From positions 191,095,449 through 191,159,448 of the forward strand of contig JAKSZU010000006.1 in NCBI GenBank assembly GCA_026018925.1: DNA of 64,000 nt. The letters are read 5' to 3'. The notes beneath the pieces were generated by a model. That model did no database searches. It was not told the DNA's origin and saw nothing but the letters and a program-made list of their open reading frames with translations. The DNA comes from Tupaia tana. Its lineage: Eukaryota; Chordata; Mammalia; Scandentia; Tupaiidae. Both the position numbers and the translations under genes were made by a program. This document shows positions 42,579-52,429 of the stretch, in pieces (the first letter of the stretch is position 1; the number at the start of each line of letters is the position of its first letter).

Positions 42579-42852
42579 GGGACCAGCAGTTAGCGTAATG
42601 GCTATGTCGCTGGACTCCCATGTAGTCGACCGCGGTTCGAGTCCCGGACCCGGCGGCTTGAACTCACGCCGGGCACGTGTGCGTGCGTGCCCAAGATCCC
42701 GAGAGGAGAATGGAGGAGAAGGGATTGCGGCGTGGCCATCCCCCCTGGGGGGTGATTTCCTGCTTTCTGTCTCTCTTTCTCTCTCTCTCTGTCTGGCGAG
42801 CGCACGCGCCCTATAGCAAAAACCTCTCCAAAAAAAAAAAAAAAAAAAAGAG
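42579..42852 (+). mobile_element. tRNA-derived SINE, group A, reference copy
   Basis: The cleanest copy in the window. A box TAGCGTAATGG (42591-42601) and perfect B box GGTTCGAGTCC (42634-42644) would form an internal pol III promoter. After the head come a CpG-rich body, the palindrome CCCCCCTGGGGGG, a CT-rich stretch, GGCGAGCGCACGCGCCCTAT, CTCTCC and a poly-A tail. The duplication AGAGACAATGATCC is at 42565-42578 and 42853-42866. It contains no T run that would terminate pol III, so transcripts would end in flanking DNA. Confidence 0.95.
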
Positions 42853-42869
42853 AGAGACAATGATCCCAA

Positions 42870-43300
42870 GATAAATCATGATAAAATGATCAATACAGTT
42901 TCCTAGTATATAATATAACCATGGCTCTATGAATGACAATAACTTATTACATAAGTAGAAAGGTGGAAGTTCATTTTTAAAAGGAGAATGAAAGAAAGCA
43001 TTGAGAATTTTAGATTTAAACATTACAAAATTATTTTAAAAATTCACTGGAAATGAAACGACAGAGGAAATAATCAATAAATTTGAAGGCAGATACACAG
43101 AAATTATTTAACTGAATGGCAGATACATTTAAGGGCTGAAAAATTTCTAGGACTCTATTTCTCATGAGAAGTCAGCTATCATTAAAATTTTAATATCTCT
43201 GTGATTACTCTACTTTGTATGCTTTTCAGTTTATTATAATAATTGTTAAATGTGACTCTATTATCATTATTTTCTGGTCACTATAGTAACTATTCTACAA
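42870..43300. other. unassigned sequence
   Basis: No gene or repeat recognised. Confidence 0.4.
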
Positions 43301-43304
43301 TCCC

Positions 43305-43640
43305 ATTTAGGGTACGAACAAATTTTCTTCTCATTCAAAAATAATGATTGAGTGCTAACTTTATAACAATTTACTAGTAATGAGGTACAGCTCATAGCCA
43401 AAACAAAACAAAAGGGATTATAATGATGTAAAATGCCAAGTGTTAGAATAAGATACAATAATAAAAAAAAGATACAATACAGAATGAAAAGATAGAGCAC
43501 CTCTACAGAGTGACAGGGAAGTCTTCCACTAGGGTGATATTAACACTGAAATCAGAAAGATAAACAGAAATCTTCAGCTTGAAAAAAAAAAAGACATGTA
43601 CAAAATATCAGAAGCACCTCAACGTGATGTGTGAATAACA
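43305..43640 (+). mobile_element. probable L2-age ancient repeat
   Basis: The order GATTGAGTGCTAACTTTATA, CAGGGAAGTCTTCCACTAGG and GTGATATTAACACTGAAATC resembles a widespread, very old mammalian repeat. Heavily diverged, so family not fixed. Confidence 0.4.
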
Positions 43641-44044
43641 TGCCAAGCTGTACATTACATACGAAAACTTGGCTATTTAATAAGCTTCCAGATGTAAGCA
43701 GTTTCCAGGTCTTGAATATCTTTGGTACTCTTCTAAGGGAGATGAATTTCCCTTGTAAACAGTGAGGAAGGATAGATGGGCACTAGCAAAGGAAATCATT
43801 GGAGTAGATTTACAGATTTGGGACTAGGATAGAATACTGAGGGCAAGTGTCTCAGAACAATTTTCATGACCTAATAAAGTAGATCTAATACTCCCTAAAT
43901 TCTTGCTAAAATCTTTTTTTTTTTTTTTTTTTTGCCTATTTAATCCTTCAAAATTTCCTGAGTCAAAATGCATGTATAACTCTCCAGCTGAAATTATTTC
44001 AGTAGTACTGACTTTGCCCTATGGTAAACATTAAAATACTAAGC

Positions 44045-44315
44045 TAAGGCACTGGTGTTTGTGACACAGTTAGCAACATGGCAGACTGCAGAGTTGGAAG
44101 CTACATGCCTACCTCAGTTCTAATCCCCTGTCCAGTCAGCCTGAAAACACCCTAGGTGTGTATGTTCACTTGTCCAGGATACTGGTGGGCTGGAAGATTA
44201 GAGGAAAAGGATCATGGAGTGAGTGAGGCCTGCGAAGGATATCTCCCTTTCTCTGACTCTGATTCTTTCTCTTTCTCACGTGAACGCACATACTCTATGA
44301 TAAATTCTTAGAAAA
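44045..44315 (+). mobile_element. tRNA-derived SINE, group E
   Basis: A sense copy with a diverged head (TGACACAGTTAGCAACATGG), a body unlike group A, a CT-rich stretch and CACGTGAACGCACATACTCTATG. Confidence 0.65.
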
Positions 44316-44317
44316 GG

Positions 44318-44370
44318 ATTTTTTCCCTTTAGTTTTCTATAGGGTGTGTGCACTCACAGGGGAAAGAGAG

Positions 44371-44429
<59 letters not shown>

Positions 44430-44625
44430 AATGTGAGAAAGCACTTTCTAAGAGGGATAGTTATGCCACAATCCTTTCTCCTCTATTCTTCTTTCAAGAT
44501 TTTGGACATACATGCACACAGGCCTAGAATGTTTTTCAAGCCGCCAAGTCCAGGACTTGAACTGTACAGTCAGTCATGTAGGATTCAGCCACTCTAGCCA
44601 CCCTGATATAGGCTGGCTTCCCTCT
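44318..44625 (-). mobile_element. tRNA-derived SINE, group B, with (GA)n expansion
   Basis: An antisense copy abutting the previous sense copy tail to tail. Its CT-rich stretch is a (GA)n run at 44371-44420. The head is decayed and ends GGCTGGCTTCC. Confidence 0.78.
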
Positions 44626-44689
44626 CCCCAAAAAAAGCTTTTATAAAATGTATTAAGCTATGTGAAGAAATACTAAAATAAAGATAGCC

Positions 44690-44775
44690 CTGTAGTCTAG
44701 TGGCTAAGAAGTCAGATCCCACATGACTGACCATGGTTCAAATCCTGACCCCAGTGACTTGAGAAATATGCTAGG

Positions 44776-44810
<35 letters not shown>

Positions 44811-44935
44811 ATAACCAAAATCACAACAGGATGAAGATGGATTTACAGTGTGAGCACACCCCACTGTGGAGTGCTTTCTCTGTCTGTTTCAGTTGAGTGC
44901 ACACACCCTCTGACATTAAACAAAAAAATGCCAAG
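44690..44935 (+). mobile_element. tRNA-derived SINE, group E
   Basis: A sense copy with head ATAGCCCTGTAGTCTAGTGG, GGTTCAAATCC B box and (TG)n at 44778-44808. It ends CACACACCCTCTGACATTAAAC. Confidence 0.68.
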
Positions 44936-45379
44936 ATAAGTGAGTCATGCCTTCTAAAAGTTTACCCCTTTTTTAGTGGTATGGCAGGAGAGGGGAGAGT
45001 GGCTCTTTCAATACCATGTAAAAATTACTTTACAAAATCATGCATAGGTTGCTATATTTTGTATACTGGAGCAGAGAAGCTAGGATCTTAGACCAGCTGA
45101 CTGAAAAAATATTTTCTGTAGAAAATAAAATTTACACCGAATCTTGCAAGATTCATAAAATTTCAAAAGGTGCTCATTTCCCTGGGGCTAGTGTTAGTTT
45201 CTGTTTCAACTAAAAAGGACTAAATATGCTAAAAGTCTCCTTCCTTTCCTTATGGTCTTCACCTTCAACATCCTACATCTTATTAGTCATCAAGACTTGC
45301 TGTCTACTGGCATGCCCTGTGAAGAGGATAAACTGTAACTCACACATTTCTTTCTAATTCTGCTCTTCATTTCCTATAC

Positions 45380-45652
45380 TGTCTTTAGTCCTTCACAATC
45401 TTGCACTTAAACTTTGGTAATTACCTCACTCTAGGACAATCAATCTTCCATACTGTTGCTAGAAGGATCTTTCCAAAAGATAAATTTTCTCTTATGACTC
45501 TCTTGCTAAGAAAATAAAACAACAACAAAAGTTTTTAGCAAACTTCTACTTCCTTCAGGAAGAAGTCCAAAACTTTGTACAGGTCACAGAATACCCCTTA
45601 CCCAGTGGTGATGACTGGCCTCATCCATTCTCCTGCAGTCTTTTCCTAACCT
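45380..45652 (+). mobile_element. L2 fragment, sense
   Basis: CTTCAGGAAGAAGTCCAAAAC and the stretch before and after it (TTGCTAGAAGGATCTTTCCA, GACTGGCCTCATCCATTCTC) follow L2 ORF2/3' order. Ancient and non-functional. Confidence 0.65.
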
Positions 45653-45654
45653 TC

Positions 45655-45905
45655 CATTTTGTTTTTGTTTTGTCAGAGGGTGTTTGTACTCACGAGAGAA
45701 AGACACAGAGATAAAGAGGAAGTAAACATACCCCCAGTGGGCCATGGTCATTGTACAATCCCTCCTCTTTCCTTTCTCCATCCTCTCAAAGAGTTTGGGT
45801 GCACATGCACAAGTGCCTAGAATTTTTCTCAAGTCCCCAGGATCAGAATTCAAACCAACTATGTGTGATTCAACTCCTTTAACCACCACACCATGGAGTT
45901 AACCT
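45655..45905 (-). mobile_element. tRNA-derived SINE, group B/E
   Basis: An antisense copy with TTTGTTTTTGTTTTGTCAGAGG, CCCCCAGTGGGCCATGG and a decayed head. It lies at the 3' edge of the L2 fragment. Confidence 0.7.
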
Positions 45906-45927
45906 CTTACCCTCAAATCTATTATTT

Positions 45928-46193
45928 TTTTTAAAAAATTTTTGAGAGGTTTTTGCTATAGGGCGCATGCGCTCACCAGACAAACAAAGAGAGACAGAGA
46001 GACAGAAAGCGAGAAATCACCCACTCGGGGGGATGGCCACGCTGCAATCCCTTCTCCTCCATTCTCCTCTCGGGATTTTGGGCACACATGCACACGCGCC
46101 CGGCATGAATTTCAGCCACCAGGTCTGGGACTCGAACCGCGGCTGACTACATGGGAGTCCAGCGACATAGCTATTATGCTAACTGCTGGTCCC
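45928..46193 (-). mobile_element. tRNA-derived SINE, group A
   Basis: A full-length antisense copy with the GAGAGGTTTTTGCTATAGGG end and a head ending AACTGCTGGTCCC. It is flanked by CTATTA(A/T)TTTTT on both sides. Confidence 0.92.
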
Positions 46194-46267
46194 CTATTAA
46201 TTTTTAAAAGATGCATCCTTATTTGTAAAGCTTCTCTATCACACAGGCAGTAGACACATCAGTTTGA

Positions 46268-46390
46268 TTTCTAGACTGTGAACATTTAGAGGTGAGAAAT
46301 ATGTTTTTTTCATGTTCAATTCCTTAGTACTTGGCCCAGTTCTTAACATGTTGAAAGTATGAGATACATCTTATATTGAATTAAATAAAA
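46268..46390 (+). mobile_element. L2 3'-end fragment
   Basis: AGACTGTGAACATTTAGAGG, CTTAGTACTTGGCCCAGTTC and the TTATATTGAATTAAATAAA end match the L2 3' UTR order. Confidence 0.7.
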
Positions 46391-47250
46391 ATAAATTAAT
46401 CCAAAGTCAAGAAAAGGATCAAAATGTTAATTAATACAGTAAATATAATAAAACAAACTCTTTTGGAAATGAGAACTGTTAATGCTTCTGTAGGATACGT
46501 CTGTACTTAGATATTTAATGTTTAAATGCTTTGGATCCTTCAAAGTTAATCAAGACTTTTTCAATTCTACTAATAATTTTTAGAAAACAGATTTATAAAT
46601 AAACACTGTGTAAGATAAAGTTTTATGTATAGTAACCATATTACTCGACTTTTAAAGGTGTCAATTTAATTCAGATCAGAGCTTGAATATTTGCCTTGCT
46701 AACCTTTTCTTTATTTGAATTCAGAATGTATCAGTTCATGTGTTTTATTATTTTTAATATGACATCAAGACACTCCAGGGTACATTTTATTATTCCATTT
46801 ATTCATGCCTAGGGTACATTATGAGCTGCAAACCTAAAGGCTAAATGCTCTAACCACCCAAATCATGTATTAGTGGATCAATAAAACACACCCTAGAGTA
46901 TCTTAATCCTATAATATGTCTCCTACTTCTTATTAAAAGGGAAAAAAGCAATTAATCTGGAACAAAACTAATACTTTAAAATCACATCATTCTACTGTTA
47001 CATATTTCATATAGGTACAAAGAAAAAACAATAGTACTTTCTTATTAGGACATTGCTAAAGAAATGATGAATTATTCAATTCTTCTATTGAAAGAATTAG
47101 TGTTTCTGCTTTAAAAGCTTCTATGGACAGACACCACAAGTCTATCTGAAGTAATAAATGTTTAGATTTAGTACTTCTTTATATAGTGGCAATACAAATG
47201 AAAGGAATTAGACAATGGGGTGTTTCATCTAGTAAATATATTTGATAAAC
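46391..47250. other. unassigned sequence
   Basis: AT-rich, with no gene or repeat recognised. Confidence 0.4.
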
Positions 47251-47254
47251 TATT

Positions 47255-47690
47255 TTCACATTTTATCTCATTTAAGTGTCATAAGAACATTAACATAAGA
47301 GCCTTAAAAAAAATAGCCTTTTGCCATAGGGTACACATGTTAGCCAAAAAGATACAGAGAAGCGAGAGTGAGAATGAAAGTGAGAAATCACACCACCATC
47401 CACCCAGATGGGATGGCCATGTTGCAATCCCTTCTCCTCCATTCTACTTCAGGGATTTGGGGCACACATGCACACACACCCAGCGTGATTTTCAAGCTAC
47501 TAGGTTTGGGACTCAAACTGTGGTGAACCGTGTGGGAATCCAGTATCTTAACCACTACGCCACCTGCTGGCCCGTATCAAAATCTTTTTATATCCTCATT
47601 TATGATGAGAAATCTGAGACTAGAGAGATAATAGTTACATTACTCATGCTTGTAACAGAGTGTTAAGATTTAAGAGGAAACAGACCTCTT
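47255..47690 (-). mobile_element. MIR fragment split by a SINE
   Basis: CACATTTTATCTCATTTAAG (47255-47309) and TATCCTCATTTATGATGAGA (47575-47690) are the two halves of a MIR read in antisense. MIR is an ancient mammalian tRNA-type SINE. The younger SINE at 47310-47572 separates them. Confidence 0.75.
47310..47572 (-). mobile_element. tRNA-derived SINE, group B, inside a MIR
   Basis: An antisense copy with CTTTTGCCATAGGGTACAC, CACCCAGATGGGATGGCCAT and a head ending CACCTGCTGGCCC. Confidence 0.85.
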
Positions 47691-47894
47691 ATGTGTGTGA
47701 TTGCGAACTTTATTTTTACTGTAACATTTCTAAAGTAAATATGCTCAGTTTTTAAAATTTCATTTAACAAAACTGACCCACCTTTTATCATCCAAATATC
47801 AGTCTTGGTACTGGCCCTTTTATAAAGTTTTGTCTTGACTGCAGAGTGTTACAGGCCATGATAGTGTTACTGACTAGAATGAATCTAAATCATT

Positions 47895-48296
47895 TGCTTT
47901 GGTTTGATTGCTTCTCCCCAAAACTTATGTATTGAAATCTAGTGAGCCATTGTAGCAGTATTGAGAAGGTGGAGGTATAAACTAATTATGGTACTGAAAA
48001 GTGGAGCCTTCAGGAGGTAATAGGGTTAAGGTCCCCAAAGTGGAATCCCCATGATTGAACCCTAGTGGGTTTATACAGAGAGGACATGAGAAAGAGACAT
48101 GGACACAGGCGTGTTGTGCTCCTGCTCCATCTCACCATGTGATGCTTTCCACCATGTTATCCATGAGCAGGATGACCTCACCAGATGCAGCCCCATGACC
48201 TCAGACCTTCAAAACAATGAGCTAAATAAACCTTTATCCTAATAAGTTACATAGACTCAGATGTCTCTGTTATTAGCAACAGAGCAGACTAAAACA
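47895..48296 (+). mobile_element. solo LTR, MaLR type
   Basis: A stretch of about 400 bases beginning TGCTTTGGTTTGATTGCTTC and ending ACTAAAACA. It includes CTCACCATGTGATGCTTTCC, GACCTCACCAGATGCAGCCC and an AATAAA poly-A signal (GAGCTAAATAAACCTTTATC). These are hallmarks of mammalian MaLR (MLT1/MST-like) LTRs. No internal retroviral sequence adjoins it, so it is a recombination product, and it has no coding capacity. I could not confirm a target-site duplication. Confidence 0.82.
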
Positions 48297-48299
48297 CCA

Positions 48300-49370
48300 T
48301 CCTTGTGATGTATATTTTACATTGTATTTTTCATTATCTTTAATTTTCTTCATATATATGCAACAAAGATTACACATTTAAACTTTAGATAAAAGAATAT
48401 ATAGTATTTCTAAGCTGATTAAAGAAGAAACATACAGTATTTCTGTGTATGTTTTCAGACTAAATATCGATTTTAGGAAACAAAAATTGTCATCATGAGA
48501 AGAAAATATTATTTTCGGTTGTAACATTGCTCTGTCACTACTGAGATAATTAATCACAGTATAGCAGATATGAATTATTGAGACAAATAGTAAGGGTATC
48601 AACAGAGAAGACTTGAACTAAGGTTATTTAGTGAGTAATACCTATCGAGCAATAACACCAAAATTGTTAAACTTCCTTATTTTGGCTTACCTTCCGCCCA
48701 ATACCCTATCCACCTTCTTTCAACATCTTGCTATTAATTTATTCAGTGAAGTTTTCACATTGGAGAATACTGATGTGTGTTGCTGTAACTTCTGTTCTTA
48801 TATTCACTAAGTATAATTGAGTGTTTACTAGGTTGCAAGCATTGAATTAGGTCCTCCTGACATAAAAATAAAAACTTTATAATGCTACCTTGAGGACTTA
48901 TCTGAAAGCCTAGAGAAGTGAGAGGTTTATAGGTTAGTCTGTTAATCTAATTGTTTTTCCATAGTGATGGTGGAAAAGACATGTGAGAGGTACGAATAAA
49001 CAATCTGTTGAAATCAGATTACAAAGAATTTAAATTTCAGCCAAAAGATTTGAACTTTGAGCCGCAGATCAAATTGAAACATTGAAGGGTGTAGGTAGGC
49101 AGGAAAAAAGTGTTGAAAATGGTAGTTTAATAAGAATAACTTTGTGACTACACACAATATAAAATATCTAGGAGTCAAGTGACTTTTATTTAAATATTGC
49201 ACCTCCAGTAGATGCCAGGTACAGTGCTACACAAAGAGCAGAGACTTTGTAATCGCTAGAGGGTCGTATGTCCTTTTTTGAGTTTATAGAGTAACAACAT
49301 CAACAGCAGTTAAGTTACCATGTAAAATATACTATTGACAATCAAGATATGAAATTTAGCCTTTTTAGGC
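48300..49370. other. mostly unassigned; possible old repeat at 48815-48905
   Basis: ATTGAGTGTTTACTAGGTTG and the phrase after it resemble a very old mammalian interspersed repeat. The rest is AT-rich and non-coding. Confidence 0.35.
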
Positions 49371-49374
49371 TTTG

Positions 49375-49505
49375 TATTATTTATAGACATATTACTAAGT
49401 GCTTATAATTTTTCATTTTTATAAATGAAAAAAATAAGATTAAATATTTGAAAAGCTGAGATTAGAAACTAGGTACTCTGGCTCTACAGCTCATGTTCTC
49501 TACAA
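49375..49505 (-). mobile_element. probable MIR fragment
   Basis: TTTATAAATGAAAAAAATAAG followed by GAGATTAGAAACTAGGTACT and CTCATGTTCTCTAC resembles the antisense MIR order. Confidence 0.45.
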
Positions 49506-49544
49506 GTAAAACAATAGAGCATTGTGGAAAAGAAACTTTCTGTT

Positions 49545-50276
49545 TAATGGTGCATACTGGGCAGCCCCCTGGCCAGTCAGAGAAATTGAGACAGGGCCTT
49601 TCACCGGCCCTGGCCCCAGCTCTAGCTCCTTTGACCCCAACCCAGCTCTCCCAACCTCAGAGCCCCCTACCAGAAAGGGAAGCCCCCAGCTCTCTAGCAG
49701 AGCCCAGTTCCATCTGCAGCCTCCTGGCCAGTCAGGGAAACTGAGGACCTTTCACTGTCCCTGGCCTCAGTTCCTGCTCCTCTGGCCCCAGCCCAGCTCT
49801 CCCAACTTTAGAATACCCCAACCCCCAGTGCCAGAAAGATACCTGAATAGAAGACTCCCCCTGAGAGGACCATATTACTAAACACAGCTGAAAAGAATTC
49901 GGCATACATCAATCCACAACAAAAAGGAAGAAAACTCGGGACCAACAGTTGGCATAATGGCTATGTCGCTGGACTCCCATGTAGTCAACCACAGTTCGAG
50001 TCCCGGACTCGGTAGCTTAAACTCACGCCGGGCATGTGTGTGTGCGTGCCCAAGATCCAGAGAGGAGAATGGAGAAGAAGGGATTGTGGCATGGCCATTC
50101 CCCCGGGGGATGATTTCTCACTTTCTGTCTCTGTCTCCCTCCGTCTGTTTGACAAGTGCATGCGCCCTGTAGCAAAAAACCTCTCCAAAAAAAAAAAAAA
50201 AAAAAAAGGAAGAAAACTTGTTCCCAGTGCCAGAAATAGTCTCCTTAAAGATATCCAAAAGTGAATACATCACCCA
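49545..50276 (+). mobile_element. L1 5' UTR remnant with two GC-rich monomers, split by a SINE
   Basis: Two tandem GC-rich units of about 155 bases start GGCCAGTCAG at 49571 and 49726. They share GGCCC..GCCC, CCAGCTCTCCCAAC and the boundary CTGCAGCC. They lie upstream of an ORF1 start at 50277, with a group A SINE in between. The structure fits a monomer-type L1 promoter. The GC content is far above that of the neighbours, and the proline-rich frames here are untranslated-region noise. Confidence 0.65.
49937..50202 (+). mobile_element. tRNA-derived SINE, group A, in the L1 5' UTR
   Basis: A full-length sense copy. The 16-base duplication AAAAAGGAAGAAAACT is at 49921-49936 and 50203-50218. 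Confidence 0.93.
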
Positions 50277-50886
50277 ATGGCTAGAAGAAGAGGAGCCTCA
50301 GGTTTGAAGAAACCAGGAAATACATCGCCATCAAAAGAAAACAATAACTCCTCTCCATCTCTTGAAAAAAACAAAAGAATTCAGAACATTCATACTGACA
50401 AAACTCTACGAGTTGGAACTGAGAAGAGATAATGAACTCCAGGAGATGAGGAAGTCCCTCCACAATCTAAAAGAAGAAATCGACACCATAAGGAAGAATC
50501 AGGTGGAACTATTAGAAATGAAGTCTGTAGTACAGGAAATCAAAAAGTCTCTTGAAAGTATTAAGAGCTGATTAAACCATGCTGAAGATTGAATCTCTGA
50601 CGTAGAAGATAAAACCTCTGACCTAGAAAAACCACCAAAATGACAGAGAAAATAACAACAAAACACATGAGGATATTATAGGAGAAATACTAGATTCCAT
50701 TAAACATTCAAACATCTGAAAATTGGTATCCCAGAAGGTGAAGAAACTAATAATGGCATGGAAAATCTATTTCATCAAATCCTGGAAGAAAATTTTCCAA
50801 GTCTAGAGAAGCACTCAAACATCCAGACCCAAGAAATAAAAAGGGCCCCAAATAGAATCAACCAAGGAGATCATCCCCAAGGCACA
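50277..50886 (+). pseudogene. L1 ORF1 fragment
   Basis: ORF1p is the L1 RNA-binding chaperone. The frame starts ATGGCTAGAAGAAGAGGAGC, giving the basic, serine-rich N-terminus typical of ORF1p. A frameshift before 50362 moves the reading to a coiled-coil segment with heptad-like Leu/Ile/Met spacing (NLKEEIDTIRKNQVELLEMK), with a stop at about 50571. The RNA-recognition region is visible further on (ENLFHQILEENFPSLE, IQTQEIKRAPNRI at 50758-50880). The sequence ends abruptly at 50886 with no ORF2 and no poly-A tail. The frameshift, internal stop and missing C-terminus make it a pseudogene. Confidence 0.85.
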
Positions 50887-51007
50887 TCTGTGCCTTTGGG
50901 CTCTTATCCAAAAACTGCCCAGACCAATGTTCTGAGAAGTTTCTTGCATGTTTTCTTCTTGTAGTTTCATAGTTTAGGATCTTAGGTCTAAATCTAGTTG
51001 ATGAAAA
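50887..51007 (-). mobile_element. old L1 ORF2 3' region, antisense, part 1
   Basis: CTTTGGGCTCTTATCCAAAA and TTTTCTTCTTGTAGTTTCAT are antisense ORF2 C-terminal sequence. It resumes at 51632 after an insertion. Confidence 0.8.
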
Positions 51008-51631
51008 TAATCAAACTCCATAAAATACCTAAAATGGTTTATTTATTACCAAATATGAGTGACCATGGCCTGAGAAGCATTATCTCTGATTGCCCTGAGA
51101 AAGTGGTCCAAGGGACTTAGATGTAGCAGTTGTTTATTTAGTCCTGAGAGCAGGAGATACAAGCAAACTGTATAACAGCATCTGGAGTTTTTATATTGGC
51201 CTGACCTAAAAAGATCATCCAGAAGTGGGGGCTTACAGGTTATAGGTATGTTTACAAAGTCTTAGGTTAGCAGTTGTTAAAAATACATGTCTGTGTGGAA
51301 TGGGGCGGGGGGTGAGGAGAAGAGGATAGAGAAAGATAGCAAGAGAACAATAGAGAGGCAAGACATTAGTGAGAAACAGATATGGCTTATTACCTGTTGA
51401 TGATGTCAAAAAGACTCAGAGTCAGTTGAATATAATTTCTGAGTTTAGCTTTAATAGAGATAAGGCTTTACTATAGATCATGTGACCTTATGCCAGGGTC
51501 AGGATATAAGGAATGTCTCACACCAACCAAAGTGATCTGCTTTAGTAAAATTGTGGATGCAACTCCCTCCAGGTTTCTTGAAAAGTATTTTAAAGTAAGG
51601 AGAGTAAGTAGTAATTTGTCTTCAGTCTCTA
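51008..51631. mobile_element. 624-base insertion in old L1, possibly an LTR
   Basis: The L1 phrases AAATCTAGTTGAT and ATTTTGAGTTAATTTTTG, normally adjacent, are separated by this segment. It has no frame, no A-tail and an internal TTTATTTATTA. Its length suggests a solo LTR in either orientation, but I cannot name a family or fix the ends to the base. Confidence 0.45.
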
Positions 51632-52335
51632 ACATATTTTGAGTTAATTTTTGTATTTGATGAGAGAAATGAGACTACTGCTATTCTTCCACATAGAGAT
51701 ATTGACTTCTCCCAACACCATGTATTTTATTTTATATATATATACACTTTTAATTAGTGTATATCTGTAAAACATACAAAATAATTTTTCTGAGCAAGAA
51801 TAGTATATATTAGTCCAGTCAAAGATATTTCATATACATTATCATCACCAGATAACTTTTTGGTTTTATATTTTAAATTTTTTCCCCTATTGCCCCAGCA
51901 CCATTTATTAAAAAAACAACCAACCAAAAATCCTGCCCTTTCCCGAATGATTGCTCTTGACACCATTGTTAAAAATTAGGCTGTGTACATGTGGATTTAT
52001 TTCTGCATTCTCTACTCTGTTCCATTGGTTTATAAACACCATTGGCTAGTGCCATGGTGTTTGGTTACTATTAGTTTGATAGGATATTTTGAAGTCAGGA
52101 AATGTGATGTCTCCAGTTTTGTAATTTTTGTTCAGAATCATTTTTTCTTATTTGGAATAATTTTGTAATTCATGTAAAATTTAAATTAGTTTTACTTTCT
52201 TTAAAGAATTGCATTTTTATTTTCTTAGAGATTACATAGAGTCTATAGATCACTTTGGGTGGTACAGACATTTAAGCAATTTTTTTTTCAGTTCATAAAT
52301 ATAGGGTGTCTTTCTGAGATTTTGGTCTTTTATCA
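51632..52335 (-). mobile_element. old L1 ORF2 fragment, antisense, part 2
   Basis: CCCAACACCATGTATTTTAT, CCCAGCACCATTTATTA, GATAGGATATTTTGAAGTCAGG and ATCACTTTGGGTGGTACAGA are antisense ORF2 in order. All frames are lost. Confidence 0.8.
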
Positions 52336-52339
52336 TTTT

Positions 52340-52425
52340 CAAAACTCATACAAATAGCTAATAGAGATATGAAAAACTATTCAACATCATTAAGCATCAC
52401 AGAAATACAAATCGTTTTAGACTTA
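52340..52425 (+). mobile_element. short old L1 ORF2 fragment, sense
   Basis: ATGAAAAACTATTCAACATC and AAGCATCACAGAAATACAAAT correspond to 30352-30400 of the older ORF2 fragment. Confidence 0.6.
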
Positions 52426-52429
52426 AATT

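Noticed and set aside
42579..42660. A functional tRNA gene
   Set aside because: A and B boxes are present, but the acceptor and anticodon stems do not pair, and the segment is the head of a SINE with target-site duplications.
47895..48296. An intact endogenous retrovirus around the LTR
   Set aside because: Only the LTR is present. No gag, pol or env-like sequence adjoins it on either side.
49493..49881. Proline- and serine-rich frames resembling a low-complexity protein
   Set aside because: They fall on GC-rich tandem units just upstream of an L1 ORF1 start, so an L1 5' UTR is the better explanation.
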